A program made the translations under genes and the position numbers. The notes beneath the pieces were generated by a model that worked only from the letters and a program-made list of their open reading frames with translations, was not told where the DNA came from and made no database searches. From Clostridia bacterium (GTDB lineage: Bacteria > Bacillota > Clostridia > Oscillospirales > RGIG5554), in the NCBI GenBank assembly GCA_017507855.1, contig JAFWAE010000031.1:1-46415 (forward strand): a stretch of 46,415 nucleotides of DNA, given 5' to 3'. Shown in pieces: positions 6,336 to 14,607 of the stretch. Within the stretch, counting starts at the first letter, position 1; the number at the start of each line of letters is the position of its first letter.

Positions 6336-7763
6336 ATGAAAAATATGAGTATTCGAGGCCTTGTGCGTTGTATCACTTTTTCTTTGGCAACCGTATTGCT
6401 GGTATTCGGTTGGGGTCTGACCCAACGCAACGAAGCGGGCAAAGTGACCCGCTTGCGAGCCATGGCCGATCAACGCACCTTTGCCGAGCTTTGCGAGCAC
6501 ATCGATAACATTCATATGGGCCTCCAAAAAGCCTCGGCCAGTGCCTCTCCCCGACGCTTCGTTACCTTGGCCTCGGACGTTTCCCGTTACGCGGGCGGAG
6601 CCCTTTCCTGCCTGGGACAGCTTCCCACCGCCTCGTCGGAATTACACGGGGTATACCTGTTTTTATCCCAGGTAGGCGACTTTGTACGCTACGCCTCCCA
6701 AAGTGCGGTGGACGATAACGCCGTTTCTCAAGAGCATCGGGATACCGTTTCCCGCCTTTGCACGTATGCCTCTTCCTTAAGTGAATCCCTGTATCGCATT
6801 GAAGACCAGCTTCACGAGGGCCGTTTTGTCATCGACTCCATGGCCTATGAGCCCCCTGCAAAGGAGTCCGAGGAAGAGCAAGAGGCGCAACAGGCTTCGG
6901 CTATGGAGGAGGAAGAAGCCCCTTCGGAGGAAAACGGAGATAAAGGTGGAAAGCTTTACAGCTCGTTCGGTGAGGCTCTCTACGACTTGGAGCAGGGCTT
7001 TGCCGACTACCCCACGCTTTTATACGACGGTCCCTTTTCCGAGCACCTCAACCGCCGCGAGGCCTTATATGTAAAGGAGGAGCCCTATATCTCCATCGGG
7101 GAAGCCCGTGAGCTGGCCGCCCGTTATTTGGCCGTTCCTCTTTCACAGCTCACCTACAACGGCGGAAACAGCGGTCTGCCGGAGACCTACTCCTTTTCCG
7201 CAGACGACCGAACCGCTGACATTACCATGCGTGGAGGTCTGCTTTGCGCCCTTTCCTGCAATCGCCCTGCCGGAGAAAGCCGCTTGTCCCACGAGCAGGC
7301 CGTTGAGATCGCGGCCGATTACCTTCTCAGTTTAGGTATTCCCAACATGAAGGAAAGTTATTATTACGGGGAAAGCGGCTCTCTTTGCATCAATTTTGCC
7401 TACGAAGAAAACGGGGTCTTGCTGTATCCCGACCTCATCAAGGTGAGCGTTTCCCTAACGGACGGCAGTATTACCGGCTACGAAGCCAGAGGCTATTTGC
7501 TCTGCCACACCCAACGGGAAAGCCTGACTCCTTCCCTGACGGAGCAGGAGGCCGCCGCCTTGCTTTACAGCGGTCTGAGCCGCGAACAGGACGGCCGTCT
7601 TTGCATCATTCCCTCTGCCGGAGAAAACGAACTGCTTTGCTGGGAATTTGCCTGCCGTACGGAAGACGGCTTCCCTCTGCTGATCTATATCAACGCCTTC
7701 AGCGGCGCAGAGGAGGAGATCCTGCTACTGTTGGAAAGTGAAAACGGGACATTAAGCCGATGA
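6336..7763 (+). CDS. ypeB: Germination protein YpeB
   Basis: 475 aa, close to the usual YpeB length of about 450. One N-terminal membrane segment (residues about 10-28, ITFSLATVLLVFGWGL) is followed by the helical YpeB domain (about 30-165), an acidic low-complexity linker (about 170-200) and C-terminal PepSY-like repeats (about 230-470; the ISIGEARELAARYL and LSHEQAVEIAADYLLSLGI segments). In Bacillus YpeB holds the cortex-lytic enzyme SleB in the spore inner membrane. No sleB is present next to it; instead three gerA-type genes follow, the next one overlapping by 4 bases (ATGA). An AAGGAG site lies 10 bases before the ATG. Confidence 0.9.
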   Translation: MKNMSIRGLVRCITFSLATVLLVFGWGLTQRNEAGKVTRLRAMADQRTFAELCEHIDNIHMGLQKASASASPRRFVTLASDVSRYAGGALSCLGQLPTASSELHGVYLFLSQVGDFVRYASQSAVDDNAVSQEHRDTVSRLCTYASSLSESLYRIEDQLHEGRFVIDSMAYEPPAKESEEEQEAQQASAMEEEEAPSEENGDKGGKLYSSFGEALYDLEQGFADYPTLLYDGPFSEHLNRREALYVKEEPYISIGEARELAARYLAVPLSQLTYNGGNSGLPETYSFSADDRTADITMRGGLLCALSCNRPAGESRLSHEQAVEIAADYLLSLGIPNMKESYYYGESGSLCINFAYEENGVLLYPDLIKVSVSLTDGSITGYEARGYLLCHTQRESLTPSLTEQEAAALLYSGLSREQDGRLCIIPSAGENELLCWEFACRTEDGFPLLIYINAFSGAEEEILLLLESENGTLSR

Positions 7764-9217
7764 ACGTGCACGACGACAGCCTTTCCTTTCAAAAGTTGAC
7801 GGCCTGTTTGAAGGGAAACCAGGATCTGTATTTCAGACAGGAGGGGATCGTGGGCATCGCGTTGGTAGATGGCATTGCCAACAAACAGCATTTTGCCGAT
7901 TACGTGCTTCACCCCCTTGGCAAGTGCAGCGGCTTTACAGAGGGAGATGCGGAAAAGCTGCACCGCCAGATCACGGAGGGCTCCCTTTGGTACCCCGCCT
8001 TTTGCGAGACCCAAAGCTTTTCGGAGCTGGTGACCAAGCTTTTACGCAACGGTGCGGCCTTGATCGTGGGAAACATGGCCTATGTCTTTGATATGAAGGC
8101 ATTCGACCGACGCGCCGTCAGCGAACCCACAGGGGAAAGTCTAGTCAAAGGGGCCAAAGATTCCTTCGTGGAAAACATCTCCACCAATACAGCCATTTTA
8201 CGGCAAAGGATCGGCTCTCCCGACCTGCGTATCGAAAGCCTGCAATTGGGCCGTCGCACCTCCACTACGGTATGCGTGATCTATTTGCAAGGCGTGGTGG
8301 ACCCCGCTCACGTCAAAGAGGTAAAGACCCGCCTCGGGAAGATCGACATAGCGGCACTGTTGACCACCTCCCCCGTAGAAGAGGCGTTGACCTTTTCCCC
8401 TCGCACCCTATTCCCCCAGGTGCTTTACACCGAACGACCCGACGTAGCTTGCGCCCGCCTTTGCGAGGGGCGCGTGGCCGTGATGATCAACGGATTGCCG
8501 ACGGTACTCATCGTCCCTGTAACTCTGCCTACGTTTCTCCATTCCAAGGAGGATATGGCCAACAACTATATCTTCAATTCCTGCGTACGCATCCTGCGCC
8601 ATTTTCTGGTGTTTGTCGTGCTTTATGCCCCTTCCATGTACGTGGCGCTGACCACCTTCCATGTGGAAATGATGCCCACCTCCTTCGTGGCAGCCATTGC
8701 CGCCTCCAAAAGCGGCGTGCCGCTAACCATTTTTTTGGAAGCGTTGTTGCTTTTACTGGCCTTTGAAACGTTGATCGAAGCCGGATTGCGCCTTCCTAAA
8801 ACCGTGGGTCAGTTGGTCTCCATCGTGGGGGCTTTGGTCGTGGGCGAAGCCGCCGTAACGGCCAAGCTTCTTTCTCCCGGAGTGGTGATCATCGTATCTC
8901 TTTCCGTCATTTCCAACTTCACCGTGCCCAATCAGGATTTTGCCAACGCCCTGCGACTTTGGCGCCTGATCCTGACTGTTTGTGCAGGTCTTTTTGGCGT
9001 ATTGGGCGTTTTTTCGGCCTCTCTATTGCTTCTGACCGATCTTTGCTCCATTACCCCGTACGGCATTCCTTATTGTGCTCCCTATGCGGGAGCTTCCCCC
9101 GTACAGCTGGAAAATTCCCTGCTGCGAGCCCGTTACAGCCGCGTAAACTATCGCCCGCGCTTTCTGACACCGTTAGACATCAAGCAATCCCCCATCCCCC
9201 CTGACGAGGAGGAATAA
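7760..9217 (+). CDS. GerA-family spore germinant receptor subunit A
   Basis: 485 aa, the typical length of GerAA/GerKA. The N-terminal hydrophilic half (residues about 1-240) includes the conserved LVKGAKDSFVENISTNTAILRQR region, which lies just before the membrane part in the family. Four to five membrane segments lie between about residues 245 and 430, including LVSIVGALVVGEAAVTAKLLSP, the conserved LPKTVGQLVSIVG motif. It is an inner-membrane spore protein that senses germinants together with the B and C subunits encoded next. Coupled to ypeB by an ATGA overlap; the ribosome site for the next gene lies inside its 3' end. Confidence 0.93.
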   Translation: MNVHDDSLSFQKLTACLKGNQDLYFRQEGIVGIALVDGIANKQHFADYVLHPLGKCSGFTEGDAEKLHRQITEGSLWYPAFCETQSFSELVTKLLRNGAALIVGNMAYVFDMKAFDRRAVSEPTGESLVKGAKDSFVENISTNTAILRQRIGSPDLRIESLQLGRRTSTTVCVIYLQGVVDPAHVKEVKTRLGKIDIAALLTTSPVEEALTFSPRTLFPQVLYTERPDVACARLCEGRVAVMINGLPTVLIVPVTLPTFLHSKEDMANNYIFNSCVRILRHFLVFVVLYAPSMYVALTTFHVEMMPTSFVAAIAASKSGVPLTIFLEALLLLLAFETLIEAGLRLPKTVGQLVSIVGALVVGEAAVTAKLLSPGVVIIVSLSVISNFTVPNQDFANALRLWRLILTVCAGLFGVLGVFSASLLLLTDLCSITPYGIPYCAPYAGASPVQLENSLLRARYSRVNYRPRFLTPLDIKQSPIPPDEEE

Positions 9218-9218
9218 C

Positions 9219-10142
9219 ATGCCCAAAAAGCCTTTTTTGATCCTTTCCTGCCTTCTGCTTTTAACCATTGCTTTTTTACCCGACAATGCCTTGGATCTGA
9301 GACGGCGAAAATTCATCGAGGACCTGTGCCTGATCCGTGCCGTAGGGGTGGACGTGGACCGTGACGGCCGCTTCGTGCTGACGGTCTGCGCTCCCAGCCC
9401 CTCCACCGAGGAGGCCTCCACCATCGTATACACAGCCACAGGCAACACCCCGGCCGAAGCGGAAAAAGCCCTGCAGACCTTTGCTGGATACGATATTTTT
9501 TGGGGGCATTTGGATTTTTTGGTTCTAGGCCATTCTGCCCTGGAGGTCGGCATTTCTCCCATCGTGGAATTTTTCCTTTTCAAGCCTGAGATCAGCTTTA
9601 ACCTGACCGTATACGCCTTGGAGAACGCAGAGGCTTCCCGGGTATTGGTGCAGGAAAAGGAGCAGCAGCCCGTTTTTGAACGCTTGGCTACCTTATCCCG
9701 TGTCACGGAGGTGGGAAGTCCCAACAGCATTTTTACCATTTTGGATACCGCCACCTCCATTTACCAAAATCAAGCCCCGCAACTTCCGTTTTTAAGCTTT
9801 TTCATTCCCTCCGACGGGGGGGATTACGCCCCCGGAGGAACCTTACGCTATACTCAAACAGCGTTTTTACCCGTACAAAAGCCCTTGGGGACCCGCGCCT
9901 CCCCCTTTTCTCATACCCTTTCCATTTCATCCTTGGGGCTTTTCTTTGCTTTTTTGGGAGCCATCACCTTCTTTTCGGCCCGTCACCTAAAAAAGAACAA
10001 GCTGAAAAAAGAAGCCCTACTCAGCTTTTTTTTAACGGCGGGAGGTGTCTTATTTACCGTTTGGGGTGCTTTTCACCGCCAGGCTGCAGGCCCTATTGAA
10101 TGGCTGTTGGAGTTGTTAGCCTTAAATCCCGGGCCCGTTTGA
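9219..10142 (+). CDS. GerC-like germination protein with an unusual membrane C terminus
   Basis: 307 aa. The N-terminal part has a hydrophobic segment (about residues 6-22), then DLRRRKFIEDLCLIRAVGVD, the RNAIVLGIGID-like opening of Ger(x)C proteins, and TVYALENAEASRVL. It is placed between the A and B subunit genes, as expected. Two departures are seen. No convincing lipobox follows the N-terminal segment. The usual C-terminal Ger(x)C domain (to about 370-400 aa) is missing: after about residue 225 there are two predicted membrane helices (ISSLGLFFAFLGAITFF and LLSFFLTAGGVLFTVWGAF). The start has GAGGAGG 6 bases upstream, so the N terminus is secure. Confidence 0.75.
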   Translation: MPKKPFLILSCLLLLTIAFLPDNALDLRRRKFIEDLCLIRAVGVDVDRDGRFVLTVCAPSPSTEEASTIVYTATGNTPAEAEKALQTFAGYDIFWGHLDFLVLGHSALEVGISPIVEFFLFKPEISFNLTVYALENAEASRVLVQEKEQQPVFERLATLSRVTEVGSPNSIFTILDTATSIYQNQAPQLPFLSFFIPSDGGDYAPGGTLRYTQTAFLPVQKPLGTRASPFSHTLSISSLGLFFAFLGAITFFSARHLKKNKLKKEALLSFFLTAGGVLFTVWGAFHRQAAGPIEWLLELLALNPGPV

Positions 10143-10168
10143 CCCGGTTTTGTTGAAAAGAGGTTTTT

Positions 10169-11275
10169 ATGGAAAAATGGACTTGCCGCCAAACAGCCAT
10201 GCTCGGCGGATTTATGATTTTTTCGGCAGTAGTAGGGGTAGCCCCTTCTTTGGTCACCTACGGCGCAGGCTCAACGGGGTGGCTGGCGATCTTTCCCGCA
10301 ATAATCGCCCTGCTTCCCGCTTTATTCCTCTGGACGGCCATCTGCCGCCGTCAAGGCGGCTTCAGCGAGCTTTGCACAAGGGCTGTGGGAAAAGCGGGCA
10401 GTAAGCTTTTGTTCTTTCTTTTAGCTGTGTGGAACACGATCTTTACTGCCTACAAGCTGTACTACATGCTTGAAAAGCTGGATTTCACCCTCTATAATTT
10501 TATTTCTCCCTCCATGCTTTGCGTCATCGTGCTGATCCCCGTTTGCTTTGCCCTGTTCTACGGCCCCGCCTTACAAGGACGCATGGCCCAGCTGCTCGGA
10601 CCGCTGATCCTGCTGACCTATCTTCCCTTTTGCTTTCTGCTGCTCCGCACGGCAGATTGGAGCCAGTTGCAAATACGTTCCCAAGATCTTCCGAACGCGG
10701 CACTTACCTCCCTGCAACTGACCGGGCTTTGGCTGACAGGCCTGTACCCCCTACTCGCCTGTGACCTGCTGTCCGACCGTCAAAACAGCTCCCACATTGG
10801 CTGGACAGTGGGCTTGTTTTGCCCGCTGATCACCCTTATCGCCGTGATACCCGTGGTAGCCGGGCTGGGCGCCACCTTAACCGCCCAGCTGCCCACCCCC
10901 GCCCTGTCCGCCATGAAGCTGGTCACCCTGTTCAACCGCATCAAGCGAGTGGAGGCTTTCGTATTTCCCGCCTGGTTTTTAACGGATTTCATTTCTATTA
11001 TCCTGCTTTCCTTCCTGTCTTTGCGATGTTGGAAAAAAGTTTGGCACTTTCGGGAAATTCCTGCCGTTGTCCCCGGCTTCGGCGTGTTGCTGTTTGGGCT
11101 TTCCTCACTGTTTTCCGCCAATCAGCAACAAGTGCTGGCCTTTGTCTCCGTGATCCTTTCGGGGGGGAATTGGCTGTTTATGGGTGTCATTCCCCTGCTG
11201 CTTTGGTTGACCGCCACCGTCAAGGAGCGCTTACACAGCAAACGCCCGCAGCCCGCTTTTCCCTCCTCGGTGTAA
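10169..11275 (+). CDS. GerB-type spore germination permease
   Basis: 368 aa, the usual GerAB length, with about ten hydrophobic helices throughout and an amino acid-polyamine-organocation-like fold: the N-terminal TCRQTAMLGGFMIFSAVVG is the unwound first helix region that binds germinant in this family. It forms the receptor complex with the A and C subunits in the spore inner membrane. Gene order is ypeB-A-C-B. AAAAGAGG precedes the ATG by 5 bases, and the gene follows the C gene by 26 bases. Operon ends at the terminator at 11294. Confidence 0.9.
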   Translation: MEKWTCRQTAMLGGFMIFSAVVGVAPSLVTYGAGSTGWLAIFPAIIALLPALFLWTAICRRQGGFSELCTRAVGKAGSKLLFFLLAVWNTIFTAYKLYYMLEKLDFTLYNFISPSMLCVIVLIPVCFALFYGPALQGRMAQLLGPLILLTYLPFCFLLLRTADWSQLQIRSQDLPNAALTSLQLTGLWLTGLYPLLACDLLSDRQNSSHIGWTVGLFCPLITLIAVIPVVAGLGATLTAQLPTPALSAMKLVTLFNRIKRVEAFVFPAWFLTDFISIILLSFLSLRCWKKVWHFREIPAVVPGFGVLLFGLSSLFSANQQQVLAFVSVILSGGNWLFMGVIPLLLWLTATVKERLHSKRPQPAFPSSV

Positions 11276-11293
11276 AAACGCATACAGCCACAC

Positions 11294-11346
11294 AAAAAAG
11301 CCGATACGGACTTGTTTCCGTATCGGCTTTCTGCTTTTCTTCTTTT
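11294..11346. terminator. Bidirectional terminator between gerB and the 83-aa gene
   Basis: AAAGCCGATACGGA stem, CTTGT loop, complement and a T-rich tail on the plus strand; on the minus strand the same stem ends in CTTTTTTG. It serves both convergent genes. Confidence 0.85.
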
Positions 11347-11399
11347 GTTTTTAAACGAAATGTGCCGCGCACCTCGCCGCGGTGTACCTTTCCTATTTC

Positions 11400-11645
11400 T
11401 CAACCAAAATCGTGCCTTGCTCCGCAATCGTTTCCTATTTCTTCAAACAGGCATACAAGGCTCTCGATTTTCTCAAAGCACTCCTTATCATCCAAGCTAT
11501 CATCCTCCAATATCACTTTGATTCTTTCCAATACTGCATAACATTCTTTTTCAAAAAGCTTTTCAATGTCTGACTCCGTAATTTTTCCCTCACACTTTTT
11601 TGTTACATTAGCCAAAATCGTTTGACAGAGTTTCACAAAAAACAT
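11400..11645 (-). CDS. Small acidic helical protein of unknown function, partner of the divergent XRE gene
   Basis: 81-83 aa, rich in Glu, Lys and Cys, predicted all-helical (ESDIEKLFEKECYAVLERIKVILEDDSLDD), with the C-terminal tail CGARHDFG. I know similar short Clostridia proteins only as hypotheticals. The ATG at 11645 has AAGGA six bases before it; an in-frame ATG at 11651 touches that site and is less likely. It is transcribed away from a 65-aa XRE protein across a shared regulatory region with an inverted repeat, as in the 36821-37447 module. Confidence 0.7.
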   Translation of the reverse strand: MFFVKLCQTILANVTKKCEGKITESDIEKLFEKECYAVLERIKVILEDDSLDDKECFEKIESLVCLFEEIGNDCGARHDFG

Positions 11646-11659
11646 CTCCATTCCTTTTT

Positions 11660-11718
11660 TATGGGGATTATATCCCCTTAATAATTCAGATTATAACCCC
11701 CATAATAATAAATGTCAA
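11660..11718. promoter_or_regulatory. Shared divergent promoter region with a 13-bp inverted repeat
   Basis: Minus-strand promoter TTGACA (11713-11718), 17 bases, TATAAT (11690-11695) for the small acidic protein. An inverted repeat with arms TATGGGGATTATA (11660-11672) and TATAACCCCCATA (11692-11704; 12 of 13 match) covers the -10 box and start point. It is probably the operator of the XRE protein. Confidence 0.65.
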
Positions 11719-11734
11719 GTATGGAGGATTTATC

Positions 11735-11932
11735 ATGATCATATTCGATAAGCTTTGGAAAACAATGAAGGAAAAAGGCGTGTCTACTTACAAGCTTCGC
11801 GAAGTGTGCGGTATAGACAGCAAGACTGTGCGTCGTCTTAAAGCGAATGATAATATTGAAACGAAGACGCTCGATAAACTTTGCGCCGCTCTTGATTGTA
11901 AACTTGAGGACATCGCGGAGTATAAGCCGTAA
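11735..11932 (+). CDS. Small XRE-family DNA-binding protein
   Basis: 65 aa, almost only a Cro/CI helix-turn-helix: VSTYKLREVCGIDSKTVRRL, then the typical second half KTLDKLCAALDCKLEDIAEY. Proteins of this exact size and form are common on Firmicute mobile elements and as small local repressors. TGGAGG stands 7 bases before the ATG. It is probably an autoregulator of the divergent pair, since an inverted repeat lies between the genes. It lies between two operons of housekeeping and sporulation genes. Confidence 0.8.
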   Translation: MIIFDKLWKTMKEKGVSTYKLREVCGIDSKTVRRLKANDNIETKTLDKLCAALDCKLEDIAEYKP

Positions 11933-12034
11933 TTTTTCCACAACAACCGAGTCAAATTTGTCATGCTTGGGGCAGAGAATTGATATTTCGGCCAAATAGC
12001 CATGACGGCTTAAGCCCCGCACCGTATGACAAGC

Positions 12035-12081
12035 AAAAAGAGAGAACAAGTCGGTAGGTAACCGAAATGTTCTCTCTTTTT
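12035..12081 (+). terminator. Terminator of the small XRE gene
   Basis: AAAAAGAGAGAACA stem, 19-base loop, TGTTCTCTCTTTTT. Between the gene and this terminator (11940-12033) lies a longer imperfect inverted repeat, GTCAT...ATGAC with GGGGC/GCCCC, of unknown role. Confidence 0.7.
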
Positions 12082-12164
12082 CTGTCGGTAGGGATCGTAT
12101 TGTGCTGAATTTCAAAAACGGTTCTTTGAAACACAGCGCCTTTCGTCGGGACGTTTTTTGCGCT

Positions 12165-13499
12165 TTAATAGCGCACAGCCTCGATCTGCTTGCTGTTTAA
12201 ATAGAAGGTGGTTCCGTCGGTATATTCGATGCTCACGGAGCTCAGCTCGGCATCCTCAATATCCCAGTTATAGTAGGGGCCCCAGTTCCACGAGCCATCC
12301 GTCAAGCCCTCTCCGGGGCCGTAAGGTCCGGTCTTATAGCAACGGAAATAGGAGGAATCCTCAATTTCACAGTCCACGTAATCTCCCACGGCATTCAACA
12401 GCCAAAAGCTGAAATTGAAATATTTGATGGTCTTGGTCTTGGACATATTGATGAAATTGATGTACACGCGCACACCGCCCACGCTGTTGGGACTGCCGAC
12501 ATAAAACTTGGTAATGCGGATCAGGGAGCGAGCCTCCTCGATCTCTGCCTTCTCCTTGGCCTCCTTCTTCAGCTCGTTGAGCTTGGTATTGGCCGCGGTA
12601 TAGGTGTCGTAATTGGTCACGTTCTTTCTTTCGGCGGAGGTGAGCTTGTTATAAGCCGTGCGGGCGGCGGTAATGGCCTCCTCGCTTTCCAGCTTCACCG
12701 TGCCGATGGCGTTGATCAGAGCAATAACGTTTTTCACCTTCAGATCGGAAAGGGTGGCAGATGCCTGAGCCACTTTTTCGTAATTATCCACTAAGGCGCG
12801 GATCTCCTCGGGATAGCTGTCATATACAGCCTGTGCATTGGCAATGGCCGCCTTGACCTCAGCTTCACGGGCCAGCGTCACCTCTCCGATGGCATCCACG
12901 GCCTTTTCAATATCGGCCACGCGCACATCTATGTAGCTTTGCTCCGCATCCAAAAGCACCTGATAATTGGAAACGCGCTGCTGCAGGTCGTTGAGGGTTT
13001 CGGGAGCAGCGGGAATCTTCACATTGGAAGAGGTCTTCTCGCCCTCATTCTCCTCGCCGATCAACGAATCCGGCCTGTCGGAGGAGGAAGAGGAAGAAGA
13101 GGAACCTGTTTTGGACGGCATAGGCAAGGCTTTAAGGTTGTTAAATGCCTTTCTTGCTTCGGCGATCAGGTGGCCGTTTGATACCGTGACCGTGCCGATG
13201 GCATTGATCTTTTTCTCCACGTTCGCAACCATTTCATCCTGTTTTTCTTCCCGCTCTACCAGCTTGTCGTAATAGGCGCGGGCATCCTTCATGACGGACA
13301 GGTTTTCCAGCTTTTCAACCTCTTTTTTCTCCAGCAAAGCCACGGCCTCTTCAGCGGCAACGATAGCAGCTTCGCTTTCCAGGGTAACCTCTCCGATGGA
13401 ATCGATCAAAGTGCGGGCGCTTTTCAGCTCCTCGCTTTCGCATCCGAAAAGGCCCAACATAAAAAACAAGGCCAAAAACAAAACCAATGTTTTTTTCAT
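12165..13499 (-). CDS. Lipoprotein with four repeated helical modules and a C-terminal beta domain
   Basis: 444 aa. A lipoprotein signal (hydrophobic run, lipobox LFGC at about residues 16-19) predicts attachment to the outer face of the membrane. Four related modules follow, each opening with an I(D/N)(S/A)IG(E/T)V motif and a helical pair: LIDSIGEVTLESEAAIVAAE, KINAIGTVTVSNGHLIAEAR, AVDAIGEVTLAREAEVKAAI and LINAIGTVKLESEEAITAAR; a Ser-rich linker (SSSSSSSS) lies between modules 2 and 3. The last 110 residues form a beta-rich domain (VRVYINFINMSKTKTIKYF) resembling DUF5780 (tentative). Start at 13499 is the ATG opening the signal peptide; an upstream in-frame ATG would place 11 residues before it. 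Function unknown; a cell-surface binding or spacer role is plausible. Confidence 0.8.
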   Translation of the reverse strand: MKKTLVLFLALFFMLGLFGCESEELKSARTLIDSIGEVTLESEAAIVAAEEAVALLEKKEVEKLENLSVMKDARAYYDKLVEREEKQDEMVANVEKKINAIGTVTVSNGHLIAEARKAFNNLKALPMPSKTGSSSSSSSSDRPDSLIGEENEGEKTSSNVKIPAAPETLNDLQQRVSNYQVLLDAEQSYIDVRVADIEKAVDAIGEVTLAREAEVKAAIANAQAVYDSYPEEIRALVDNYEKVAQASATLSDLKVKNVIALINAIGTVKLESEEAITAARTAYNKLTSAERKNVTNYDTYTAANTKLNELKKEAKEKAEIEEARSLIRITKFYVGSPNSVGGVRVYINFINMSKTKTIKYFNFSFWLLNAVGDYVDCEIEDSSYFRCYKTGPYGPGEGLTDGSWNWGPYYNWDIEDAELSSVSIEYTDGTTFYLNSKQIEAVRY

Positions 13500-13562
13500 A
13501 AGCGTGCAACCTTCTTTTTTTAATTTTAACAAGTATATACCTATTTGCTTTTTTTGTCAAAT

Positions 13563-13593
13563 AAAAAACCGCAGAGAAAAAATCTGCGGCTTT
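13563..13593 (-). terminator. Terminator of gpr
   Basis: Minus-strand GCCGCAGA/TCTGCGGT stem followed by TTTTTTATTT. Confidence 0.85.
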
Positions 13594-13599
13594 ATGGGT

Positions 13600-14472
13600 C
13601 TATCCGGCCAGGCGCTCCAGCTCCTCGGGATCTACCCCGCGATGCAGTGCCCCGTTGATTCCCCGAGCCAGAAGCTTGGAGACTTCCTCCAGAATATGGC
13701 CGATGTCCTTGGGGGTAACAAAAAAAGCGGAGGCCTCGTCCTGGCGGGGCAATTCCCGTTTCAGCAGATCCTCTGCCATGGTACGGGCAGACACCACCGT
13801 TGGCACGCCGATCCCGATGACGGGAACGCCAAGTGTTTCCCGGCTGAAGTGAGGGCGGGTATTTCCCACCCCTGCCCCGGGACGGATACCCGTGTCCGTC
13901 ATTTGCAGGGTCACCGACAGGCGGGAGATGCTTCGGGCCGCCAGGGAATCGATGACCAGCAGGCAGGAGGGGCGCACTTTATCCATCAAGCCGCGCACTA
14001 CCTCCACCGCCTCCACCCCCGTTTTTCCCAATACCCCGGGGGCAATGCAGGATACGCTGCGGGGCCTCCAGTCCTGAAACAAGGCAGGATCCTGCTCCAA
14101 CAAATGGCGCGTCACAAAAATGCGGCTGGCCGTGCGCGGTCCCAGGGAATCGGGGGTAATATCCATATTTCCCAAACCAATGACAAGCACGGGGGCGGGC
14201 TCTTCGGGTAGCCCCAAAGCCAAAAGCTGAGTCGAGATTTCTTCGGCCGCACGGCAAAAATCCTCATAGCTTCGCTGCCAGATCTGCCCGTAATCCAGCG
14301 TGACGTACGTGCCTTGCGGTTTGCCGATGGCCTCGGCCCCCCTGTCGTTGAGCACCTGAACGGTGGTCACGTTCAGTTCTCCTTTTTGTTGAGTCCGGGA
14401 TGTGACTCCCCGAGCCTTTGCCGCCTCATCCGCCTGTTCCATGGCCTCGTAAGCCAGATCGGTCTCTTTCAT
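13600..14472 (-). CDS. gpr: GPR endopeptidase (germination protease)
   Basis: 290 aa. Cytosolic aspartate-type protease that degrades small acid-soluble proteins during spore outgrowth; made in the forespore as a zymogen. Seen: N-terminal TDLAYEA, the conserved VLVIGLGNMDITPDSLGPR motif with the DxxxDxxG catalytic region, CIAPGVLGKTGVEAVEVV, VIDSLAARSISRLSVTLQMTDTG split across the second conserved block, and GVGNTR. The TDLAYEA leader next to the start matches the autoprocessing region of the family. AGAGGTG 8 bases before the ATG supports the start. A sigma-G-like promoter lies just upstream, as known for Bacillus gpr. It is a single-gene unit. Confidence 0.95.
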   Translation of the reverse strand: MKETDLAYEAMEQADEAAKARGVTSRTQQKGELNVTTVQVLNDRGAEAIGKPQGTYVTLDYGQIWQRSYEDFCRAAEEISTQLLALGLPEEPAPVLVIGLGNMDITPDSLGPRTASRIFVTRHLLEQDPALFQDWRPRSVSCIAPGVLGKTGVEAVEVVRGLMDKVRPSCLLVIDSLAARSISRLSVTLQMTDTGIRPGAGVGNTRPHFSRETLGVPVIGIGVPTVVSARTMAEDLLKRELPRQDEASAFFVTPKDIGHILEEVSKLLARGINGALHRGVDPEELERLAG

Positions 14473-14493
14473 CCGCGTTTCACCTCTTGGCTT

Positions 14494-14523
14494 TATTTTG
14501 CACTTTTAAGCAGGCAATATGTA
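14494..14523 (-). promoter_or_regulatory. Sigma-G-like promoter of gpr
   Basis: Minus-strand TACATA (14518-14523), 17 bases, CAAAATA (14494-14500). It matches the CANANTA -10 fully and the TGHATA -35 at five of six positions. Confidence 0.5.
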
Positions 14524-14541
14524 TTTTCCCCTTTAAAAGAA

Positions 14542-14570
14542 TTGAATTTTGACGAAGGCTATGGTATAAT
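14542..14570 (+). promoter_or_regulatory. purD promoter
   Basis: TTGAAT (14542-14547), 17 bases, TATAAT (14565-14570), 37 bases before the ATG. Confidence 0.7.
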
Positions 14571-14607
14571 AGAAAAAACAGCCAATCTAATGAAAGAGGT
14601 TTTACGT

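Noticed and set aside
11678-12115. 145-aa minus-strand reading frame
   Set aside because: It runs antisense through the small XRE gene, its terminator and the operator region; it has no ribosome site and no domain.
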